64,000 nucleotides of DNA from Terrabacter terrigena (GCF_042676085.1 NZ_JBHTKH010000017.1:24000-87999); one strand, 5' to 3'; shown: positions 16,806 through 24,867, counted from the first letter of the stretch. Notes: generated by a model not told the origin, from the letters alone. Made by a program: numbers and translations.

Positions 16806-17246
16806 GTGCGCTTCATGATCATCGTGCCCGCCAGCGGCGAGACCGAGCGGGGACTCAGCGGCAGCGAGCAGCAGTTCGCCGACATGCAGGCCTACAACGA
16901 GGAGATGCTCAAGGCCGGCGTGTTCGTCGACGGGCAGGGGCTGCACCCCACGGCCAAGGGCGCCCGCGTCACCTACGAGGACGGCGACTGGGTCGTCACC
17001 GACGGGCCGTTCGCGGAGGCCAAGGAGCTCATCGCCGGGTTCACGATCATCGACGTCAGCTCGCGCGAGGAGGCCCTCGAGTGGCTGAAGAAGTGGCCCA
17101 CCTCGTGCGCGCCCGACCCGGGACAGGCGCTCGAGCTGCGCCAGGTCTACGCCCCCGAGGACTTCGCCGACGTGCTCACGCCCGAGATGATCGAGCGCGA
17201 GGAGCAGATGCGCGCCGAAGCGGCTCGCAACGCCGCCGGCGGCTGA
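16806..17246 (+). CDS. YciI/DGPF-domain protein
   Basis: 146 residues. The DGPF motif is present exactly (VVTDGPFAEAKELIAGF), within the YCII-related dimeric alpha/beta fold that begins MRFMIIVPAS. DGPF proteins are the standard partner of ECF42 sigma factors, and the next gene is one. GTG start with ribosome binding site AGAGGAG. Their biochemical role is not established. Confidence 0.9.
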   Translation: MRFMIIVPASGETERGLSGSEQQFADMQAYNEEMLKAGVFVDGQGLHPTAKGARVTYEDGDWVVTDGPFAEAKELIAGFTIIDVSSREEALEWLKKWPTSCAPDPGQALELRQVYAPEDFADVLTPEMIEREEQMRAEAARNAAGG

Positions 17247-17264
17247 GGGCAGCGGTCGCTGCCC
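17247..17264. repeat. Hairpin 1 before the ECF42 sigma gene
   Basis: GGGCAGCG and CGCTGCCC form a perfect 8-bp stem with a 2-nt centre, directly after the DGPF-protein stop codon. It shares two bases with hairpin 2, so the two structures compete at that edge. Confidence 0.55.
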
Positions 17265-17295
17265 CGCCACTCGAGAAGCGTGTCAGAGTGGCGGG
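17263..17295 (+). promoter_or_regulatory. Hairpin 2 enclosing the sigma-factor ribosome binding site
   Basis: CCCGCCACTC (17263-17272) pairs perfectly with GAGTGGCGGG (17286-17295), and the second arm abuts the GTG start at 17296. The only purine-rich translation signal is inside this stem, so initiation would need the stem to open, for example by ribosomes finishing the upstream gene. Confidence 0.5.
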
Positions 17296-18621
17296 GTGTC
17301 AACCGAGGCCACCGCTGACGACTCCTCCACGCCCACCCGGCCGAACGCGTACGCCGTCTCTCCCGACGAGGTGCAGCGCACGCTCGCAGCCGTCTGGCGC
17401 ATGGAGGCCGCCAAGGTGACGGCCGTCGTCGCGCGGGTCGTCGGTGACGTCGGCCTCGCCGAGGACCTCGCCCAGGACGCCTTCGTGCAGGCCCTCGAGC
17501 AGTGGCCCCGCGACGGCATCCCGGGCAAGCCCGGCGCCTGGCTCACGTCGACGGCCCGCCGCCGGGCCATCGACCGCATCCGACGCGACGTCAACCTCGC
17601 GAGCAAGCTGCAGCAGGTGGGGCACATGGAGGAGCTGAGGGTGGCCGACCTGGCCGAGGCCGACTTCGACGCCGCCCTCGAGGACATCGACGACGACGTC
17701 CTCGGGCTCATCTTCGCGGCCTGCCACCCGGCCCTCACCGCCCAGGCGCGGATCTCGTTGACGCTGAGGATGATCGGCGGCCTCACCACGCGTGAGATCG
17801 CGCGGGCGTTCCTCACGAGCGAGCCGACGATCGGCCAGCGCATCTCGCGGGCGAAGAAGACGCTGAGCCAGGACGGCGTCACGATAGAGGTGCCCTCGGG
17901 TGCGGACCTCGCGCCGCGCCTCGCGTCGGTGCTCGAGGTCGTCTACCTCATCTTCAACGAGGGGTATGCCGCCACGTCGGGTCGCGACTGGGTGCGGGGC
18001 GACCTCATGGAGGAGGCGGTCCGGCTCGGCCGGGTGCTCGCCGCCCTCGCGCCCGGCGAGCCCGAGGTGCACGGCCTGCTCGCGCTCATGGAGATCCAGG
18101 CGTCCCGCACCCGCGCCCGCATCGGCCGCGACGGCGAGCCGGTGCTGCTGCTCGACCAGGACCGCACGAAGTGGGACTGGGGCCTCATCCGGCACGCCCT
18201 CGCCGCCCTCGACCGCGCGTCATCCCTTGCCACCTCGACGGGCCCCGGGCCGTACCTGCTGCAGGCCGCCATCGCCGCCTGCCACGCTCGTGCACGCAGC
18301 GCTGACGCCACCGACTGGTCGCAGATCGTCGCGCTCTACGAGCGGCTCGGCACGGTGCGCCCGTCGCCCGTCATCGACCTCAACCGGGCTGTCGCCATGT
18401 CGTACGCCGACGGTCCGGCCGACGCGCTCGTCGTCGTCGACGCCCTGGTGGCCACCAACGCCCTCGACGGCTACCACCTGCTCCCGAGCGTGCGCGGCGA
18501 CCTGCTCTCGCGGCTCGGCCGCGACGACGAGGCCCGCGCCGAGTTCGCCCGGGCCGCGGAGATGGCCCAGAACGACGCCGAGAAGGCGCTGCTGCTGCGC
18601 CGGGCGGCGGGGGAGGCCTGA
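17296..18621 (+). CDS. ECF42-type RNA polymerase sigma factor
   Basis: 441 residues. Sigma region 2 lies at about residues 35-105 (AVWRMEAAKVTAVVARVVGDVGLAEDLAQDAFVQALEQ is typical) and region 4 at about 145-195 (GLTTREIARAFLTSEPTIGQRISRAKKTL). A long helical C-terminal extension (about 200-441) with tetratricopeptide-like helices is the hallmark of ECF42. No anti-sigma factor is encoded nearby, which is normal for this group, whose activity depends on the extension. The partner DGPF gene is immediately upstream. A GTG near 17371 is an alternative start. Confidence 0.9.
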   Translation: MSTEATADDSSTPTRPNAYAVSPDEVQRTLAAVWRMEAAKVTAVVARVVGDVGLAEDLAQDAFVQALEQWPRDGIPGKPGAWLTSTARRRAIDRIRRDVNLASKLQQVGHMEELRVADLAEADFDAALEDIDDDVLGLIFAACHPALTAQARISLTLRMIGGLTTREIARAFLTSEPTIGQRISRAKKTLSQDGVTIEVPSGADLAPRLASVLEVVYLIFNEGYAATSGRDWVRGDLMEEAVRLGRVLAALAPGEPEVHGLLALMEIQASRTRARIGRDGEPVLLLDQDRTKWDWGLIRHALAALDRASSLATSTGPGPYLLQAAIAACHARARSADATDWSQIVALYERLGTVRPSPVIDLNRAVAMSYADGPADALVVVDALVATNALDGYHLLPSVRGDLLSRLGRDDEARAEFARAAEMAQNDAEKALLLRRAAGEA

Positions 18622-18658
18622 GCGCCGGCGGCTCAGGTCCTCACGAGTCGGTGGGTGC

Positions 18659-19111
18659 TCAGACGGCGGCGCCGGGTCCCGGCAGGACGTCGACGTCGTC
18701 GGCGTGCATCGGCCGGCCGCAGTGGCTGCACCGCGGGTCGACGACGGCGACCTGCCCGCACGCGTGGTGCCGGTAGAGCACCGGCGGCCCGGCCTCGCCG
18801 GCGAGCCAGCGGTCGCCCCACCGGACCATCACCATGAGCATCTCGACGAGCTCGGTGCCCTTCTCGGTGAGGTGGTAGTCGAAGCGGGGACGTGCGTCGT
18901 AGGGCCGACGCTCGAGCACGCCGTGCTCGACGAGATGGGCCAGCCGCTCGGTGAGCACCTTCCGCGAGATGCCGAGGTCGGCCTGGAGCTGCTCGAAGCG
19001 CGTCATGCCGACCCAGACGTCGCGCAGGATGAGCGGGGACCACGGCTCGCCGATCACGTCGAGCGTGCGGGCGATCGAGCACGTCATGTCGCCGAACCGG
19101 GTGCGTTGCAT
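18659..19111 (-). CDS. HxlR-family transcriptional regulator
   Basis: 150 residues. The start CSIARTLDVIGEPWSPLILRDVWVGMTRFEQLQADLGISRKVLTERL is the HxlR winged-helix signature, with the cysteine that senses aldehydes or oxidants in some members (Cys11). The C-terminus has an extra CG...CSHCGRPM cluster with four metal-ligand-like Cys/His, so a small zinc site is possible. It is divergent from the PPOX gene at 19230 across a nested palindrome. Confidence 0.9.
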   Translation of the reverse strand: MQRTRFGDMTCSIARTLDVIGEPWSPLILRDVWVGMTRFEQLQADLGISRKVLTERLAHLVEHGVLERRPYDARPRFDYHLTEKGTELVEMLMVMVRWGDRWLAGEAGPPVLYRHHACGQVAVVDPRCSHCGRPMHADDVDVLPGPGAAV

Positions 19112-19121
19112 GTCCTGAACC

Positions 19122-19158
19122 TAGCATCCGGGGTTCCCTGAGGGAACTTCGGATGCTA
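19122..19158. promoter_or_regulatory. Nested palindromic HxlR operator/divergent promoter
   Basis: A 37-bp near-symmetric block. Outer arms TAGCATCCG and CGGATGCTA flank the inner palindrome GTTCCCT-G-AGGGAAC (19133-19147). The outer arms resemble two opposed -10 elements, so one bound dimer at the centre could control both divergent promoters. Confidence 0.65.
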
Positions 19159-19169
19159 CCGTCAGTGAA

Positions 19170-19184
19170 GTTCCTTCAAGGAAC
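19170..19184. promoter_or_regulatory. Second HxlR operator
   Basis: GTTCCTT-C-AAGGAAC is a perfect 15-bp palindrome of the same form as the inner site at 19133-19147. The centres are 37 bp apart. It lies on the side of the PPOX gene. Confidence 0.6.
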
Positions 19185-19229
19185 CTGGCAGACCACCTCG
19201 GACCAGCCCCACCCTCAGGAAGGCACGAC

Positions 19230-19610
19230 ATGCTCGACGACGACGTCCGCACCGTCCTGGACGGCACCCCCATCGCCCATCTGGCGACAACGCTCCCCGA
19301 CGGCTCGCCGCACTCGATCCCGCTGTGGATCGGCACCGTCGGCGACCGGGTCGCCTTGCTCACCGGTCCCGGGTCCCAGAAGGCCCGCAACCTGCGCCGC
19401 GACCCCAGGCTCGCCATCTCGCTGACGCCGGCCGACTCCCCCTTCACCCCCGTGGTCCTGCGGGGTCGCGTCGTCGAGTGGCTCGACGGCGAGGCCGGGT
19501 GGAAGGTGGTCGACGAGATCGCGATGAAGTACATCGGGTCGCCCTACGGCCGCGACCAGGAGCGTGTCGTGGCGCTCGTCGAGGTCGACCACCAGAGGCT
19601 GGGGATGTGA
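19230..19610 (+). CDS. PPOX-class flavin/F420-dependent oxidoreductase
   Basis: 126 residues, the size of small split-barrel flavin-binding enzymes. Typical segments are PIAHLATTLPDGSPHSIPLW, ALLTGPGSQKARNLRRDPRLAISLT and VVLRGRVVEW. In actinobacteria these proteins often use the deazaflavin F420. It is divergent from HxlR and probably induced through it. It overlaps or abuts the following small gene. Confidence 0.85.
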   Translation: MLDDDVRTVLDGTPIAHLATTLPDGSPHSIPLWIGTVGDRVALLTGPGSQKARNLRRDPRLAISLTPADSPFTPVVLRGRVVEWLDGEAGWKVVDEIAMKYIGSPYGRDQERVVALVEVDHQRLGM

Positions 19611-19615
19611 CAGGC

Positions 19616-19963
19616 ATGAGCCCGGACGTGACCGACGAGCAGATCCAGGCCCTGGCAGCGACCGCCAGACCGTTCAGCCTGGCGGTGCTGCGCTGGGCGC
19701 CCGGCCGGCACCAGTACGGAGCCGCGGCGATCGAGCTCGAGCACCAGCGGCGCATGGTCTCGATGCGGGCCGACGGTGTGGTCGCCGTGCTGTGCCCCGT
19801 CCTGTCGGACACCACGGCAGGTGTCGCGGTCATGACCGTGCCGGTCGACGAGGCCCGCACGATCATGGCCGACGACCCGTGCGTGCAGGCCGGCATGATG
19901 ACCGTCGAGGTGCAGCCCTGCCTCGGGTTCCCGGGCGACACGGTTCCCGACGTCGCGAGCTGA
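19616..19963 (+). CDS. YciI-like small protein
   Basis: 115 residues from the ATG at 19616; a GTG at 19607 that overlaps the previous stop is an alternative. The pattern FSLAVLRWAPGRHQ...EHQRRMVSMRADGVVAVLCPV...VMTVPVDEARTIMADDPCVQAGMMTVEV resembles the ferredoxin-like YCII fold, though the DGPF motif is absent. It probably shares the HxlR-controlled message with the PPOX gene. Function unknown. Confidence 0.65.
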   Translation: MSPDVTDEQIQALAATARPFSLAVLRWAPGRHQYGAAAIELEHQRRMVSMRADGVVAVLCPVLSDTTAGVAVMTVPVDEARTIMADDPCVQAGMMTVEVQPCLGFPGDTVPDVAS

Positions 19964-19984
19964 CCCCTCGGCCAGGACCCACCG

Positions 19985-21046
19985 TCAGCGGCTCGTGGCC
20001 TCGGCGGGCTCGGCGGGCTCGGCCGGCTCGTCCGCCCGTCGGTTGGCGACGAGGCTCGTCACCGTGACGACAGCGAGGATGCCGAGGATGAGGGCGAGCG
20101 AGAGCAGCGTCGGGACCTGCGGCACGCCCGCCCAGACGCCGTGCGCCCAGTGGAGCACGAGCTTCACGCCGATGAAGGCGAGGATGAGCGACAGTCCGTG
20201 GCCCAGGTGGACCAGCTTGGCCAGGGCGCCCTCGAGCACGAAGTAGAGCGCGCGCAGGCCGAGCAGGGCGAACGCGTTCGTCGCGAAGACGAGGTACGGG
20301 TCGCCCGTGATGCCGTAGACGGCGGGCACCGAGTCGACGGCGAAGACGATGTCGGTGCCGAGGATCGCGACCGCGACCAGCGCCAGCGGCGTCAGCGCCC
20401 GCCGACCCTCACGCCGGACGGTGAGGTTCGTGCCGGCATACACGTCGGTGACGGGGTGGAGGCGGCGGATCAGCCTGACGGTGCGCAGCTGGTCGACGTC
20501 GATGCTGTGGTCGGAGTGCGAGAGCGCGTCGCGGCCGACCTTGACCGCGGTGGCGAGCAGGATCGCGCCGAACAGCAGGAACGTCCACGCGAAGCTCGCG
20601 ATCATCTGGGCGCCGAGCGCGATGAAGATGCCGCGGAGCACGAGCGCGCCGGCGACCCCGATGAGCAGCACCCGCTGGCGCAGCTCGCGCGGCACCGCGA
20701 AGGCCGACAGCAGGATGACGAACACGAAGAGGTTGTCGACCGAGAGCGACTTCTCGACGATGTAGCCGGTGTAGTACTCGACTCCCTGCTGCGAGCCGTA
20801 CTGCCACCAGAGCCAGCCTCCGAAGAGCAGCGGGATCGCGATGTAGAACGCCGACCAGCCGAGCGCCTCGCGCATGCTCGGGTCGTGCGGGCGGCGGGTG
20901 ATCAGGAAGTCGACGACGAAGAGCGCGAGCACGCCCGCGACCGTCGCGATCCAGAGGGTGGGGGTGCCGATCGACGCGGTGGTCGCGCCGGACGCGGCCT
21001 CGGCCGCTGCGGGTGCGGTGGCGGCGGGCGCCAGGACGGAGAGCAT
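19985..21046 (-). CDS. TerC/Alx family membrane protein
   Basis: 353 residues with about nine hydrophobic segments. The TerC signature is clear: EKSLSVDNLFVFVILLSAFAVP with the conserved acidic and Asn residues in the membrane, and LGTDIVFAVDSVPAVYGITGDPYLVFATNAFALLGLRALYF. Members of this family (Alx/MntP-linked, YkoY) are associated with manganese export or metalation of secreted proteins. A yybP-ykoY-like leader lies immediately upstream, which supports a manganese role. The C-terminus has a run of EPA repeats. Confidence 0.92.
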   Translation of the reverse strand: MLSVLAPAATAPAAAEAASGATTASIGTPTLWIATVAGVLALFVVDFLITRRPHDPSMREALGWSAFYIAIPLLFGGWLWWQYGSQQGVEYYTGYIVEKSLSVDNLFVFVILLSAFAVPRELRQRVLLIGVAGALVLRGIFIALGAQMIASFAWTFLLFGAILLATAVKVGRDALSHSDHSIDVDQLRTVRLIRRLHPVTDVYAGTNLTVRREGRRALTPLALVAVAILGTDIVFAVDSVPAVYGITGDPYLVFATNAFALLGLRALYFVLEGALAKLVHLGHGLSLILAFIGVKLVLHWAHGVWAGVPQVPTLLSLALILGILAVVTVTSLVANRRADEPAEPAEPAEATSR

Positions 21047-21053
21047 GGGACTC

Positions 21054-21075
21054 CTCAGAACGATGAACGTCTGAG
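21054..21075 (-). promoter_or_regulatory. Ribosome-binding-site hairpin of the terC leader
   Basis: Arms 21054-21059 and 21070-21075 (CTCAGA/TCTGAG) form a stem that takes in most of the GAGGAG ribosome binding site (21051-21056 on the minus strand). One arm overlaps the 3' strand of riboswitch helix P1, so P1 and this stem cannot both form: the ligand-bound aptamer would free the start. Confidence 0.55.
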
Positions 21076-21162
21076 GTCTCCTTCACCGGCGACGCCGGCC
21101 GCGGACCGGGGCGGTCGTGGGACCGCCGTACTGACCGGAGCGCGCGAGGAAGTACTCCCCTC
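21073..21162 (-). ncRNA. yybP-ykoY-like (manganese) riboswitch
   Basis: Read on the minus strand, the leader has GAGG then the conserved box GGGGAGTA at 21160-21153, structured middle helices, and GGAGACCTC at the 3' end. GAGG (21162-21159) pairs with CCTC (21076-21073) as helix P1, exactly where the family consensus has AAAGG/CCTTT. The gene class downstream (TerC) is the usual target. I could not run a covariance search, so the call rests on motifs, pairing and context. Confidence 0.75.
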
Positions 21163-21220
21163 GTGCACGAGTCTACGGGAGGTCGCCGGACGGGCCCAAC
21201 GCCGGCGTGTGGCGGGTGGT

Positions 21221-21721
21221 TCAGCGGCGGGGGGACTGCGCCTCTGCGAGCGGGCTGGTCTCGCGCCGGGTTCGCCGGCGGGCGCTGACCCACACGACCA
21301 GAGCGACGAGAGCGAGCGCGACCACGACCACTCCCCACCACGACCCGGCCTCGGCCGCGAGCCATGCCTGCACGACGGCGAGGCCGATCGTCGCGTAGAG
21401 CACCGCCCACATGACCGACCCCACGACGGCGGCCGGGACGTACCACCGCAGGGGCATCCGCATCACGCCGGCGGTCAGGTGGATCGCGGTCTGGATGCCG
21501 ACGGTCAGGTAGGAGAGGGTGACCGCGGCGGGTCCGAGCCGGCGGAGCAGGGCCTCGGCCCGCGCGGTCGGCTCGCCGTGCGTGCCGCGGTAGCGGCGCC
21601 AGCTCGCGACCGCGCCGCGGCCGAGCCAGTACGTGCCGTTGGAACGCACCATCGCGCTCGCGAACAGCGCGAGGAACGCCTGCCAGAAGGGCAGCTCGGC
21701 CAACCTGTCGAGCATGCCCAC
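21221..21721 (-). CDS. DedA/SNARE-associated-like membrane protein
   Basis: 166 residues. The central part RLGPAAVTLSYLTVGIQTAIHLTAGVMRMPLRWYVPAAVVGSVMWAVLYATIGL matches the re-entrant loop region of the DedA/VTT family, which flips lipids or moves ions, but the protein is shorter than full DedA (about 200). A basic tail follows the last membrane segment. ATG at 21715 is an alternative to the GTG at 21721. Confidence 0.7.
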   Translation of the reverse strand: MGMLDRLAELPFWQAFLALFASAMVRSNGTYWLGRGAVASWRRYRGTHGEPTARAEALLRRLGPAAVTLSYLTVGIQTAIHLTAGVMRMPLRWYVPAAVVGSVMWAVLYATIGLAVVQAWLAAEAGSWWGVVVVALALVALVVWVSARRRTRRETSPLAEAQSPRR

Positions 21722-21780
21722 ACCATAGGCGGGGCCGGCGACCCGGCGGTCACCGAGGTGCCGGCGAACGGCGACCGCGC

Positions 21781-22341
21781 TCAGCGTCTACCGAAGTCGA
21801 CCTGGGCCGCCGGCTTCACGTCGCCCTTGCGGCCGGGAGCCTCGGACCAGCTCCAGTAGGTGTTGGTGTGCGCGATGACCTGCTCGGGGCTGACCGGCAC
21901 GCCCCACTGGCGGAGGTCCTCGGTGGTGTGGGCGTCCTCGACGAGCGTGGCGTCGTAGCCGCGGACGAGCGCGCCGTGCAGCGTCGACCGGATGCACGCG
22001 TCGGTCTGCGCACCCGTGACGACGACCCGGCCGACCGACCGCTCGGCGAGCAACGACTCGAGGTCGGTCTCCTCGAACGAGTCGCCGAACCGCTTGTGCA
22101 CGAGCGGCTCGTCGTCGCCCCGGGTCAGCTCGGGGACGTACTGCCAGCCGTCGGAGTCGATGGGCATGTTCTCGTCGTTGTGCTGCACCCAGATGACGGG
22201 CACGTGCTCGTTGCGGGCCCTGTCGACGAGGCCGTTGATGCGGGCGATGACGCCGTCGCGGTCCCACGCGTCGGCGACGACCTGCTGCTGCACGTCGATG
22301 ACGAGCAGCGCCGTGTTGGGTCGTCCTTCAAGGGTGGTCAT
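21781..22341 (-). CDS. Isochorismatase-family cysteine hydrolase
   Basis: 186 residues. The catalytic triad of the family is visible: Asp16 in LLVIDVQ, Lys in VHKRFGDSFEETDL, and Cys in VTGAQTDACIRSTL. Members hydrolyse isochorismate, nicotinamide, N-carbamoyl or similar amide substrates. No siderophore or NAD gene is adjacent, so the substrate is open. Confidence 0.88.
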   Translation of the reverse strand: MTTLEGRPNTALLVIDVQQQVVADAWDRDGVIARINGLVDRARNEHVPVIWVQHNDENMPIDSDGWQYVPELTRGDDEPLVHKRFGDSFEETDLESLLAERSVGRVVVTGAQTDACIRSTLHGALVRGYDATLVEDAHTTEDLRQWGVPVSPEQVIAHTNTYWSWSEAPGRKGDVKPAAQVDFGRR

Positions 22342-22393
22342 GAGGCGACGCTACGCCCGGGCGCCGACGGTGCGGCGGCGGAGGACGAGGAGG

Positions 22394-22840
22394 TCAGCCG
22401 GCGACGAGCAGGCAGAACGGGTGCCCCGCCGGGTCGGCCAGCACCACGAGAGCCTCGGGCTCGTCGTCGGTGCGGTCGAGCAGCACCTCCGCCCCGAGGG
22501 CCAGTGCCCGGTCGCGGTGCCGCTCCAGCTCGGCGAAGGTCGGCACCGCATAGTCGACGTGCAGCTGCATGGGCACGTCGTGGGCCGGCCAGGTCGAGCG
22601 CGGCAACGGTGCGTCGACCTGCTGGAAGGCCAGCCGCCGCACCCCGTCGGCGTCGAGCAGCACGAGCCAGTCGCAGTCGTCGTCGCTGCCGTCGGTGGGC
22701 GGCTCGTCCCCCGGCCGGTAGTGCAGGCCGAGCAGCTCGCGGTAGAACTCCGCGAGGCCGCGGGCGTCCTCCGTGTCGAGGGCGGTGTGCATGAGCCGCG
22801 GGTATGCCGCGGGCCCCGTCTGCTCTGCTCGCTCCGTCAT
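22394..22840 (-). CDS. VOC family (glyoxalase-like) protein
   Basis: 148 residues. MHTALDTEDARGLAEFYRELLGLHYRPG opens the first module and VVLADPAGHPFCLLV closes the second, as in the vicinal oxygen chelate family. DDDCDWLVLLDADGVRRLAFQQV resembles the actinobacterial glyoxalase-like subgroup. Substrate unknown. Confidence 0.85.
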   Translation of the reverse strand: MTERAEQTGPAAYPRLMHTALDTEDARGLAEFYRELLGLHYRPGDEPPTDGSDDDCDWLVLLDADGVRRLAFQQVDAPLPRSTWPAHDVPMQLHVDYAVPTFAELERHRDRALALGAEVLLDRTDDEPEALVVLADPAGHPFCLLVAG

Positions 22841-22916
22841 GGCCCTCCTCGGGGTGCCGGCCGTGCCTGCCCTGACGGGCTCACCCTACGAGCGCCGGCC
22901 GCCCTACCGTGCCGTT

Positions 22917-23144
22917 GTGGAGGCGCCGACCGACCGCACGGTCTCGTGGCGGACCGCGGTCGCGGGCTTCGCCGAGGTCTTCCACGCGCAGTGGCACGAC
23001 CACGCGTACCCGGGGCACGCCCACCACACGTGGACGCTGCCCGTCGTCGACGACGGCGTCATCGGCTGCGACCTCGACCGGCACGACCACACCGCGGTGC
23101 GTTCGGGCGTGACGCGGCTGCCGCCGCACGTCGTCCACCCCTGA
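22917..23144 (+). pseudogene. Truncated AraC-type regulator, N-terminal domain only
   Basis: 75 codons from a GTG. FAEVFHAQWHDHAYPGHAHHTWTLPVVDDGVIGCDLDRHDH...VTRLPPHVVHP matches the start of the cupin (ligand-binding) domain of AraC-family regulators. The frame stops where the domain normally continues, and no helix-turn-helix region is found in any frame before the next gene at 23186. It is best read as a decayed fragment. A free-standing cupin is less likely at this length. Confidence 0.65.
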
Positions 23145-23185
23145 CCAGCCATCGACCCAGGCGCGGGTGGGATGCTGGGCGCGCG

Positions 23186-24040
23186 ATGACGAACACGACC
23201 GACGCCCGCGAGCTGACCATCACCTCAGCGTCCAACCCGCGCCTCAAGGGGCTGCTCGGCCTGCGCCGCCGCCGCACCCGCGAGGAGACGGGCCAAACCC
23301 TCGTCGAGGGCTACGAGGAGATCGGTCTCGCGCTTTCTGCCGGTGTCCGGCCGGGCACCGTCTACGTCTGCGAGGAGCTCTTCAGCCCCGCGGGGCGCGC
23401 CGGCAGCCAGGACATCGGCCACCAGGCCGACCTGCTCGCGCGGTTGCGGGGCGACCGGGTCGAGGTCGTCCACCTGAGCCGCACCGCCTTCGAGAAGGTC
23501 AGCTACCGCGAGGGCCCCGACGGGCTGCTCGCCGTCGTCCACCGGGTCGGCGTCGCGCTCGCCGACCTCCGCGTCGACGGCCCCGACCACCTCACCCTGC
23601 TCAGCCAGGGCGTCGAGAAGCCGGGCAACCTCGGCGCGATGCTCCGCACCGCCGACGCCGCCGGTGTCGACGCCGTCGTCGCGGCCGACCCGGTCACCGA
23701 CTGGGGCAACCCCAACGTCGTGCGCGCCAGCAAGGGAACCGTCTTCGCGGTGCCGGCCGCGAGCGCCACGACGGCCGCGACCCTCGAGTGGCTCGGGGAC
23801 AACGACATCCGCCTCGTCGTCACGACCCCCGAGACCGACCTGCTGCACACCGACGTCGACTACACCGGGCGCGTCGCGATCGCCGTCGGCAGCGAGAAGC
23901 ACGGCGCCGACCGCACCCTCCTCGAGGCCGCCACCCACCGGGTGCGAATCCCCATGCACGGCAAGGCGAACAGCCTCAACGTGGCCGCCTCGGCCGCCAT
24001 CGTGCTCTACGAGGCGGTACGCCAGCGAGACCTGCGCTGA
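23186..24040 (+). CDS. TrmH/SpoU-family RNA 2'-O-methyltransferase
   Basis: 284 residues. The N-terminal substrate-binding domain (ITSASNPRLKGLLGLRRRRTREETGQTLVEGYEEI) precedes a SPOUT knotted domain with its three motifs: KPGNLGAMLRTADAAGVDAVV, GSEKHGAD and IPMHGKANSLNVAASAAIVLYEA. It methylates a ribose in 23S rRNA or tRNA using S-adenosylmethionine. The exact nucleotide cannot be read from the sequence. Confidence 0.9.
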   Translation: MTNTTDARELTITSASNPRLKGLLGLRRRRTREETGQTLVEGYEEIGLALSAGVRPGTVYVCEELFSPAGRAGSQDIGHQADLLARLRGDRVEVVHLSRTAFEKVSYREGPDGLLAVVHRVGVALADLRVDGPDHLTLLSQGVEKPGNLGAMLRTADAAGVDAVVAADPVTDWGNPNVVRASKGTVFAVPAASATTAATLEWLGDNDIRLVVTTPETDLLHTDVDYTGRVAIAVGSEKHGADRTLLEAATHRVRIPMHGKANSLNVAASAAIVLYEAVRQRDLR

Positions 24041-24170
24041 CCCGGGGGAGGCGGTGCGACGGCATACGCCATGACCGCCACGCGAAGGGCGAGTGACGTC
24101 CGGGGCGGGCGCGCTGGGGCCGAGGAGGGGTGGTCAAGAGCACCCGTTGGCGTGTGTCACGATGTCTTGT

Positions 24171-24806
24171 ATGCGAGTTGACCACGTCTCCTATGCAGCA
24201 GAGGCCGGTGGCCTCAAGGCCACCGCCGACCGGCTGTCGAAGCTCATCGGCGTCACCGCGGTCGATGGCGGGGTCCACCCCCGTTTCGGCACGCGCAACG
24301 TGATCTTTCCCCTGGCCAAGGACCACTACCTCGAGGTCGTCGAGGTGCTCGACCACCCCGCGTCCGACAAGGCGCCGTTCGGCCAGGCCGTGCGCGCCGC
24401 GTCCGAGGCCGGCGGCGGCTGGCTCGGGTGGGTCGTCGCGGTCGACGACATCTCGGTCGTCGAGCACCGCCTGGGCCGCGAGTCGGTCCCCGGCAACCGG
24501 CACCGTCCCGACGGCACCGAGCTCAAGTGGCGCCAGCTCGGCATCAAGGGCCTCATGGCCGACCCGCAGGTCCCCTACTTCATCGAGTGGGACGACATGA
24601 CGGTCCACCCGTCCGCGGGCGCCGACACCGCCGTCTCGATCGACCACCTCCAGATCGCCGGTGACCCGAAGCGCGTCCGCGAGTGGCTCGGCCCCGAGGA
24701 CACCTTCGACAAGGGCGGCATCGACTTCACCTTCGTCGCGCCGCACGGCACGCCGGGCCTGCTCTCGGTCACCTTCGACACCCCCGACGGCAAGGTCACC
24801 ATCTGA
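24171..24806 (+). CDS. Glyoxalase-like (VOC) domain protein
   Basis: 211 residues. MRVDHVSYAAEAGGLKATADRLSKLIGV, then GGVHPRFGTRNVIFPLAKDHYLEVVEVLDHP, matches the glyoxalase-like domain (PF13468 type) found in many actinobacterial proteins. A second module follows from residue ~140 (SIDHLQIAGDPKRVREWLG). The ATG at 24162, three codons upstream, is equally possible because neither has a clear ribosome binding site. Confidence 0.8.
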   Translation: MRVDHVSYAAEAGGLKATADRLSKLIGVTAVDGGVHPRFGTRNVIFPLAKDHYLEVVEVLDHPASDKAPFGQAVRAASEAGGGWLGWVVAVDDISVVEHRLGRESVPGNRHRPDGTELKWRQLGIKGLMADPQVPYFIEWDDMTVHPSAGADTAVSIDHLQIAGDPKRVREWLGPEDTFDKGGIDFTFVAPHGTPGLLSVTFDTPDGKVTI

Positions 24807-24867
24807 CTCTCCCTCCAGCTCGCACGCGACGGCGGCCACCCCACGTGGGTGGCCGCCGTTCGTCGTT

